From an uncultured Gammaproteobacteria bacterium (GTDB taxonomy: Bacteria; Pseudomonadota; Gammaproteobacteria; Arenicellales; JAANXG01): a DNA stretch of 64,000 nt. The notes under the pieces were generated by a model that worked only from the letters and a program-made list of their open reading frames with translations, was not told where the DNA came from and searched no databases. The DNA lies in contig CAMYNL010000001.1 of NCBI GenBank assembly GCA_947259705.1, forward strand, positions 186,001 through 250,000. Direction: 5' to 3'. Both the position numbers and the translations under genes were made by a program. Positions 58,469 through 64,000 of the stretch are shown here, piece after piece; positions within the stretch are counted from its first letter, which is position 1, and every line of letters begins with the position of its first letter.

Positions 58469-59707
58469 ATGACCCACAACCAGCGCAAAACATTGCTCAT
58501 TATGCTCGGCGGCGCCCTGGTGGTCGCCATCAGCATGGGCGTGCGCCAGTCGTTTGGCCTGTTCCTGCAGCCCGTGGTGAGCGACCTTGCCATCAGCCGC
58601 GAGGTTTTCGGGCTGGCGATTGCGCTGCAGAACCTGGTGTGGGGCGTCGCCCAACCGCTGGCCGGCATGGTGGCGGACAAGTATGGCAGCGGGCGGGTGA
58701 TCGTCGCCGGCGGGCTGCTGTACCTGGCGGGCCTGGCGCTCACCGCGGGGGCCCACGACGGGCCTGACCTGTACCTGAGCTTCGGCCTGTTGATCGGCCT
58801 CGGGCTGGCGGGCACCACCTTCGCGGTGGTGCTGGGCGCGGTGGGCCGCGCGGTAGCGCCGCAACGCCGGGCTATGGCGCTGGCGCTGGTGTCGGCCGGC
58901 GGGTCCTTCGGCATGTTCGTCATGGTCCCCGGGGCGCAGATCCTGCTGGCTCAACTCGGCTGGGTCAACGCGCTGTACGTGCTGGCGGGCGCCGCGGCAC
59001 TGATGCCGTTGCTGGCGATGGCGGTGGGCGGCGGCCGCGGCGGCGGCAAGGCGAGCGTGGTGGCCGGTGCCGACTCGCTGTCGCGCGCGATGGCGGAGGC
59101 GCGCGGGCATGGCGGCTACTGGCTGCTCACCCTCGGCTTTTTTGTCTGCGGCTTCCACGTCACCTTCATCGCCACCCACCTGCCTTCCTATCTCACCGAC
59201 CAGTCGCTGGCGCCCATGGTCGGCGCCTGGGCCCTCGCCTGCATCGGCTTCTTCAATATCGTCGGCACCTACGTCTGGGGCCTGTTCGGCGGCCGCTACC
59301 GCAAGAAGAACCTGCTCAGCTACCTCTATTTCGCCCGCGCCGGGGTGATCGCGCTGTTCCTGGCGCTGCCGCTGTCGAATACCACGGCGCTGCTGTTTGC
59401 CGGCGCCATGGGCCTGCTGTGGCTGGGCACGATCCCGCTCACCAGCGGCCTGGTGGCGGAGATCTTCGGCATGCGCTACATGTCGACCCTGTTCGGGATG
59501 GTGTTCCTCAGTCACCAGCTGGGCAGTTTCCTCGGCGCCTGGCTGGGCGGCTACTTCTACGACCTGACCGGTTCCTATGACACGGTGTGGATGGCGGCCG
59601 CGGTGCTGGGCGTGGTGGCGGCGCTGCTGCACTGGCCGATCAACGACCGGCCCATCGAGCGGGCACCGATGGGACCGGAAGGTTCCGCCGCCGGCAACGC
59701 CGCCTGA
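58469..59707 (+). CDS. MFS transporter
   Basis: A 412-residue transporter with twelve membrane segments. The first half contains VAISMGVRQSFGLFLQPVVSDLAISREVFGLAIALQN (in parts) and the loop-2/3 region MVADKYGSGRVIVAGG, the standard MFS motif. It resembles the oxalate/formate or monocarboxylate exchanger branch. Substrate unknown. The ATG at 58469 is preceded by a weak ribosome site. Confidence 0.9.
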   Translation: MTHNQRKTLLIMLGGALVVAISMGVRQSFGLFLQPVVSDLAISREVFGLAIALQNLVWGVAQPLAGMVADKYGSGRVIVAGGLLYLAGLALTAGAHDGPDLYLSFGLLIGLGLAGTTFAVVLGAVGRAVAPQRRAMALALVSAGGSFGMFVMVPGAQILLAQLGWVNALYVLAGAAALMPLLAMAVGGGRGGGKASVVAGADSLSRAMAEARGHGGYWLLTLGFFVCGFHVTFIATHLPSYLTDQSLAPMVGAWALACIGFFNIVGTYVWGLFGGRYRKKNLLSYLYFARAGVIALFLALPLSNTTALLFAGAMGLLWLGTIPLTSGLVAEIFGMRYMSTLFGMVFLSHQLGSFLGAWLGGYFYDLTGSYDTVWMAAAVLGVVAALLHWPINDRPIERAPMGPEGSAAGNAA

Positions 59708-59752
59708 GTCCGCCACGGCAACAGCGCAGGCCACGTGCGGTGCCCGGCCGCT

Positions 59753-60139
59753 TCACCCAACGCGCTCCTGGCCGACCATGATTCGCTAGCGGTCCAGCGT
59801 GCTGCGGCCGGGCGCCCGCATTCCCCATGACCCATCGCCCAGCGGTTTGATCACCTTCACCCCTCTTGCTGCCACGGTCTGTTCGTAATCGTCGATGTCA
59901 TCGGTGACGAAATAGCCGAAGCAGGAGTGATAACCGAGTTCCGCGGCGGGGATGGCATCGGGGCACTGGCCCGCCACGATCCAGCCGTCGCGCACGAACA
60001 TGCGCCAGCCGGGGCCGCCGATTTCGTGGATGCCGAATCGCAGCCGGTCGGTGTAAAACGCCGTGGAGGTCTCGTGGCCCCGCACCGCCAGGACATACAG
60101 GGTGCCTTGGATCAAGCTTTGCAATCCCGGCCTGACCAC
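59753..60139 (-). pseudogene. VOC-family protein gene with an in-frame TAG near the 3' end
   Basis: The reading from ATG 60139 is a glyoxalase-like protein: QGTLYVLAVRGHETSTAFYTDRLRFG, WRMFVRDGWIVAGQCPD and GYFVTDDIDDYEQTVAARGVKVIKPL. It reaches WGMRAPGRSTLDR and meets a TAG at 59786-59788. The next in-frame codons are RIMVGQERVG and then TGA at 59753-59755. Family members end WGMREF...TPDGHRIMFGQ, so the TAG stands where the conserved His of DGHRIM should be. The protein is therefore cut by about ten residues, losing its last strand, or the stop is read through or is a sequencing error. Confidence 0.75.
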
Positions 60140-60189
60140 AGCGCGGCCAGCGGCGGTGGACGATGGATCGAGACCGCTGTGTCGGCAGC

Positions 60190-61044
60190 CTAACTGATCA
60201 CCCCGGCCTTTACCCGCACCAGCTTGCCATCACGGTAGTCACGCAGGGCCTGCTCGATCTCCTCGCGGGTGTTCATGACGAAGGGCCCGTACTGCGCCAC
60301 CGGTTCGCCGAGGGGGCGGCCGGTGACCATGATGAAGCGGGCGCCGCTTTTGTCGGCGGTTAAAGACCAGAGCCGGGAGGTGTCCAGCACCGCCAGGTGA
60401 TGGCCGGGCAGCTCGGTGCCGTCGATGGTCAGCCCGCCCTCGAAGCAATAGACGAAGCCCTGGTGGTCCGCCTCCGCCCGGTGAGCGAAGCGGTATTCCG
60501 CGGCCAGCGCCACGTCCAGGTAGCAGGCGTCGGTGTGCGGGTCGCTGACCGGCCCGGTGCGTCCGGCATGGCTGCCAGCGATGACCTTGATTTCGGCGCC
60601 GTTCTCGCGCACCGTCGGCAGCCGCGCGGCGGTAAACTCCTGGTAGGCCGGCGCCGACATCTTCTCCCGCGCCGGCAGATTGATCCAAATTTGGAAGCCC
60701 CGCATCAGCCCCGCCTCCTGCTGCGGCATTTCCGAATGCAGCACGCCGCTGGCGGCCTTCATCCACTGCACGCCGCCGGGTCCGAGGTCGCCGCGGTTGC
60801 CCATGCTGTCCTGGTGCAGCATGTGGCCGTCCAGCATGTAGGTGACGGTAACGAAACCGCGGTGAGGGTGCTCGGGGAAGCCGGCGATGTAATCGTCCGG
60901 GTCGTCGCTGTTGAAGTAGTCCAGCATCAGGAAAGGGTCCAGGTTGGGCAGCGCGCTGCTGCCCAGGGTGCGGCGCACGGTAACGCCGGCGCCCTCGCGC
61001 ATGGCGCGGCCGGGCACCAGCTGGCGCACGACGGACGTACCCAT
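60190..61044 (-). CDS. pirin family protein
   Basis: A 284-residue bicupin. The family block HPHRGFVTVTYMLDG, HQDSMGNRGDLGPGGVQWM and GVLHSEMPQQEAGL provides the metal-binding His/Glu. Bacterial pirins act as quercetin dioxygenases or interact with metabolic enzymes. The start ATG (61044) shares one base with the SDR stop (TGATG), so the two are coupled. Confidence 0.94.
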   Translation of the reverse strand: MGTSVVRQLVPGRAMREGAGVTVRRTLGSSALPNLDPFLMLDYFNSDDPDDYIAGFPEHPHRGFVTVTYMLDGHMLHQDSMGNRGDLGPGGVQWMKAASGVLHSEMPQQEAGLMRGFQIWINLPAREKMSAPAYQEFTAARLPTVRENGAEIKVIAGSHAGRTGPVSDPHTDACYLDVALAAEYRFAHRAEADHQGFVYCFEGGLTIDGTELPGHHLAVLDTSRLWSLTADKSGARFIMVTGRPLGEPVAQYGPFVMNTREEIEQALRDYRDGKLVRVKAGVIS

Positions 61045-61790
61045 CAGCGCCCTCCCGCGACCCGCAGGTTGGCGCCGGCGCAGTAGGAGGCGTGGTCCGA
61101 GAGCAGCCACAGCACCGCCCGGGCGATCTCGTCCGGCCGGGCCATGCGGCCTATCGGGGCGGCGGCCGCGGTGTCGCGCAGCAGTGCCCCGGAGCCGGAG
61201 GCATCCACCATGTCGGTATCGACGATGCCCGGGCTGACCGCGTTGACGCGGATACCGTCGGGCATCAGTTCCCTGGCCAGGCCGAGGGTGAGACCGTCCA
61301 CCGCGGCCTTGGATGCTGCGTACCACACGTATTGACCAGGGCTGCCCAGGGTGGCCGCGCCGGAGGAAAGGTTGACGATGGCGCCGCCGCGACCGCCGCG
61401 GCTTGCCGCCATGCGCCGCGCCGCCTCGCGGCAGCACAGCATGGTGCCGAGAACGTTGACATCCATCACCCGCCGCAGGGTGTCGGCACCGACTTCGGCG
61501 AAGGGGCCCGCCCGCCCAGTCACCCCGGCGCTGTTGACCAGGGCGGTCACCAGGCCGAAATTCTCTGCCGCGGTGTCGAACAGCCGCGCCACCTCGGCCT
61601 CGCTGCGGACGTCCGCCTGCAGCGGCAGCGCGCTGCCGCCGGTGTCACCGATCTCACCCGCCAGCCGAGCAGCGGCATCCTGGTCACGCCGGAAATTGAT
61701 GACCACCCGGTAGCCGTCGCGGGCGGCCTGGCGGGCTACCGCGGCGCCGATGCCGCGGCTGCCGCCGGTGACGATCAGGACATCGGGCAC
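61044..61790 (-). CDS. short-chain dehydrogenase/reductase
   Basis: A 248-residue classical SDR with a full active site: the cofactor loop TGGSRGIGAAVARQAA, NSAGVTGRAG, the serine in VNLSSGAATLGSPGQ, Tyr-x-x-x-Lys in YAASKAAVDGL and the C-terminal NAVSPGIVDTDM. It resembles glucose/ribitol-type and 3-oxoacyl reductases. I chose the GTG at 61790, 11 bases before the EF-G stop codon region; the longer reading would overlap that gene and has no family likeness. Confidence 0.93.
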   Translation of the reverse strand: MPDVLIVTGGSRGIGAAVARQAARDGYRVVINFRRDQDAAARLAGEIGDTGGSALPLQADVRSEAEVARLFDTAAENFGLVTALVNSAGVTGRAGPFAEVGADTLRRVMDVNVLGTMLCCREAARRMAASRGGRGGAIVNLSSGAATLGSPGQYVWYAASKAAVDGLTLGLARELMPDGIRVNAVSPGIVDTDMVDASGSGALLRDTAAAAPIGRMARPDEIARAVLWLLSDHASYCAGANLRVAGGR

Positions 61791-61800
61791 GGTCGCCGGA

Positions 61801-63840
61801 TCAGTCCTCGCCCTGCTTGAAGTGGCTGACCAGCTCCTTCTGGATGTTCGCGGGGGCGGGATCATAGTGGCTGAGCTCCATACTGTAGGAGCCTTCGCCG
61901 CCGGTCATGGATTTCAGGCGCGACTGGTAGTCGGACAGCTCCGCCAGCGGCACCTGGCCCTTGATGGTGACCATGCCGCCGGACAACACATCGGTGCTGG
62001 ACACGCGGCCGCGACGCGATGACAGATCACCGGTGATGTCGCCCATGCTCTCGTTGGGAATGGTGATCTCGATGTTGACGATCGGTTCCAGCACGATGGG
62101 CCTGGCCTGAGACACGGCGTCGATGAAGGCCTTGCGGCCGGCCGTGATGAACGACACCTCGTTCGAGTCCACGGCGTGGAACTTGCCGTCGTAGAGCTCC
62201 ACCTTGACGTCCTCGAGCGGGAAGCCGGCGATGGCGCCGGAGTCCAGCACCTGGCGCACGCCTTTTTCCACCGAGGGGATGAAGGTGTTGGGGATGACGC
62301 CGCCGACGATCTTGTTTGCGAACTCGAAGCCCTCGCCCCGCGCGAGCGGCTCGATGCGCAGGAACACCTCGCCGAACTGACCGGCGCCGCCGGTCTGCTT
62401 CTTGTGCCGGTGGTGGCCCTCCGCCTTGCGGGTGACGGTCTCCAGGTAGGGAATGGTGGGTGGCTTGGTGTCGACGCTGACGTTGTAAACCTCCTCCATG
62501 CGCTCCAGCGCGGTGCGCAGGTGCAGCTCGCCCAGCCCGCGCAGGATGGTCTCGTTGGCGGCGGCGGCCCGTTCGACGCGAATGCACGGATCTTCCTGGG
62601 CCAGCTTGTCCATGGCCTCGTAGAGCTTCTGCTCCTCGCCCCGTTTCTTGGGCTTCACGGCCAGCCCCGCCAGCGGCATGGGGAAATTCATCCGCTTGAG
62701 GTGGACATCGTCCTCGTCGTGGAAATTGTGCAGCATGGTGTCGAACTCGATGTCCGGCACCTTGGCCACCGCGCACAGCTCTCCCGGCACGCCGCGCTCG
62801 ATCTCTTCGTGCTTGTCGCCCTGCATCTTGAACAAATGGCCGACCTTGAACGCCTTGCGGGACTGGTTGACGAACAGCTCGCTGTCCTTGGTCACCGTGC
62901 CCTGGTGGATGCGGAACATGCCGAGCTTGCCGACGTAGGGATCGAAGTGCACCTTGAACACGTGGGCCACGACGTGGCCGTCCGGGTCGGGGGTCACCTC
63001 CACGGATTCCTCGCTGTCCCCGGTGTCACGCACGAAGGGCGGCGCCGCGCCCTCGGTGGGATCCGGCATCAGCCTGGCGAACACGTCCAGCAGTTCCTTC
63101 ACCCCGATCCTGGCCGTGCCGGAGACGAAGCACACCGGGACCAGGTGGCCGTCCCGCAGCGCCTCTTCGAAGGCATCGTGAAGCTGCTCCGGGGATACCT
63201 CGCCCTTCTCCAGGTAGGCCTCCATCAACTCTTCGTCCACCTCGACGGTCTGGTCGATGACCCGGGTGTGGGCCTCCGCCACCGAGGAGAAGTCGGCGTC
63301 GCCGGATGGATTGAAGAAGCAGTCCACCACCTTGGTGGCGCCCGCGGCGGGCAGGTTCACCGCCAGGCACTCGTCGCCGAAGGTCTCGCGGATGCTGCCG
63401 AGCAGCCCTTCCAGGTCCACGCCCTCGGCGTCGATGTGGTTGACAATGATCATGCGGCACTGCTTGCGTTCGCTGGCCCATTCCTTCAGCCGCCGGGTCA
63501 TGGTCTGGATGCCGGCCTGGGCGTTGATGACGATGGCGACCGTGTCCACCGCGGGCAGCACGCTCAATGCCTGGCCGACGAAGTCGGGATATCCGGGGGT
63601 GTCGATGAGGTTGATGTGGGCGCCGCCGTAGTCGAAGCTGACCAGGGAGGAGCGCAGGGAGTGTTGGTGTTTCTGTTCGAGGGGGTCGGCGTCGGAGACG
63701 GTGTTGCCTTTTTCCACCGAGCCGGGGGTCTGGATGCTGCCGGCCTCATGGAGCAGTGCCTCCACCAGGGTGGTCTTGCCGGCGCCGGCATGTCCGACCA
63801 GGGCGATGTTGCGGATTTCTTTAGTGGTGTATTCGGCCAT
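61801..63840 (-). CDS. elongation factor G paralog
   Basis: A 679-residue EF-G-like GTPase: G1 GHAGAGKTTLVEALLH, G3 DTPGYPDFVGQAL, G4-like NHIDAEG (Asn-x-x-Asp, with His in place of Lys), plus EF-G domains II-V including HHRHKKQTGGAGQFGEVFLRIEP and GDLSSRRGRVSSTD. The divergent G1 and G4 and 'AEYTTKEIRNIALVGHAG' start place it in the FusA2-like paralog group seen alongside a normal EF-G. The role of this paralog in translation is not clear. The GGAGG ribosome site lies about 11 bases before the ATG. Confidence 0.93.
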   Translation of the reverse strand: MAEYTTKEIRNIALVGHAGAGKTTLVEALLHEAGSIQTPGSVEKGNTVSDADPLEQKHQHSLRSSLVSFDYGGAHINLIDTPGYPDFVGQALSVLPAVDTVAIVINAQAGIQTMTRRLKEWASERKQCRMIIVNHIDAEGVDLEGLLGSIRETFGDECLAVNLPAAGATKVVDCFFNPSGDADFSSVAEAHTRVIDQTVEVDEELMEAYLEKGEVSPEQLHDAFEEALRDGHLVPVCFVSGTARIGVKELLDVFARLMPDPTEGAAPPFVRDTGDSEESVEVTPDPDGHVVAHVFKVHFDPYVGKLGMFRIHQGTVTKDSELFVNQSRKAFKVGHLFKMQGDKHEEIERGVPGELCAVAKVPDIEFDTMLHNFHDEDDVHLKRMNFPMPLAGLAVKPKKRGEEQKLYEAMDKLAQEDPCIRVERAAAANETILRGLGELHLRTALERMEEVYNVSVDTKPPTIPYLETVTRKAEGHHRHKKQTGGAGQFGEVFLRIEPLARGEGFEFANKIVGGVIPNTFIPSVEKGVRQVLDSGAIAGFPLEDVKVELYDGKFHAVDSNEVSFITAGRKAFIDAVSQARPIVLEPIVNIEITIPNESMGDITGDLSSRRGRVSSTDVLSGGMVTIKGQVPLAELSDYQSRLKSMTGGEGSYSMELSHYDPAPANIQKELVSHFKQGED

Positions 63841-63944
63841 AAGCCATCATCCCTCCATCTCTTTATGATTATCTGAAGTGGTGCAACCGGCCCCAGCCTA
63901 CCCCAAATCCACGCCGGCACCAAACCACCGCGACCGGCACCGCC

Positions 63945-64000
63945 TCAGCCGTCCAGGGGGCTCTTGACGCCGTGTCCGCCGCGGTTGAGGACGTGGGTGT
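63945..64000 (-). CDS. 3' end of an integron integrase (tyrosine recombinase)
   Basis: The last 56 bases read on the minus strand as (Y)THVLNRGGHGVKSPLDG and a TGA at 63945-63947. YTHVLNRGG...GVxSPxD is the C-terminal tail of integron integrases, with the first Tyr being the nucleophile of the recombinase. Only the tail is present; the start lies past the right edge. Since intI is transcribed away from attI, any attI and cassettes should be upstream of this gene, beyond 64000. Confidence 0.75.
   Translation of the reverse strand, partial: THVLNRGGHGVKSPLDG

Noticed and set aside
58118..59734. 538-codon minus-strand frame opposite the MFS transporter
   Set aside because: The plus strand has a real twelve-span transporter; this frame is Ala/Gly/Arg/His low complexity.
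61045..61437. N-terminal extension of pirin
   Set aside because: Antisense-frame sequence inside the SDR gene; pirin begins at 61044 with a coupled start.
62176..63876. 566-codon plus-strand frame opposite the EF-G paralog
   Set aside because: A shadow of a strong translational GTPase gene; no motif and no ribosome site.

Overview
This is a GC-rich, almost fully coding stretch of a bacterial chromosome. Gene content and order point to a gammaproteobacterium outside the Enterobacterales. Several blocks follow an order familiar from Pseudomonas and the Chromatiales-type lineages: glnE-ilvE-waaF-waaC-waaG; groESL beside fxsA; cutA-dsbD-tlpA-aroQ-accB-accC-prmA-DUF3426-dusB-fis-purH-purD-purE; and pcm-rhodanese-tolC next to thiC and waaA. 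An oxygen-dependent HemF and a cytochrome P450 suggest an organism that can live aerobically. A DsrC/TusE-family protein without the usual cysteines hints at sulfur biology. Genus cannot be fixed from the window.

Layout. 1-7.2 kb (minus strand): LPS inner-core glycosyltransferases (waaG cut by the left edge, waaC, waaF), ilvE and glnE. 7.3-11.4 kb: an O-methyltransferase, then groESL under a perfect CIRCE operator, fxsA and an alpha/beta hydrolase. 11.4-27.7 kb (plus strand): cutA, a DsbD with a doubled periplasmic domain, tlpA, aroQ, biotin carboxylase genes, prmA, a zinc-ribbon/DUF3426 protein, dusB-fis, purH-purD-purE, tsaC, hemF and waaA. 27.7-30.5 kb (minus): SnoaL-like protein, tolC, rhodanese and pcm. 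30.6-33.6 kb (plus): a TPP riboswitch with thiC, an EF-hand protein and the cysteine-less DsrC-like protein.

33.6-50 kb is more mosaic, with many small or odd genes: a multi-membrane STT3/PMT-like glycosyltransferase, a lipoprotein with a 39-bp tandem repeat coding an Asn/Asp/Gly tail, typA, a glutaredoxin-like protein with a CxxxC site, a PcaD-like hydrolase, rarA, a hydrolase-like/TlpA fusion, a degenerate GGDEF protein, small lipoproteins, an SDR with an altered active site, two tandem cyclic-nucleotide-binding-domain proteins, a VOC/GST pair and ttcA. 50-64 kb holds gcvR, a zinc metallopeptidase, a three-gene lipid-type cluster (acyltransferase, fatty acyl-AMP ligase fused to a carrier protein, cytochrome P450), a gamma-carbonic anhydrase with a YcgN-family gene, an MFS transporter, a VOC gene interrupted by a TAG codon, pirin, an SDR and an EF-G paralog.

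The last 56 bases are the 3' end of what looks like an integron integrase gene. Any attI site and cassette array would lie just beyond the right edge. No rRNA, tRNA, CRISPR array, insertion sequence or prophage was recognised. The best leads for something new are the acyltransferase/FAAL-ACP/P450 trio, the integron edge, the cysteine-less DsrC-like protein and the hydrolase-like/TlpA fusion.
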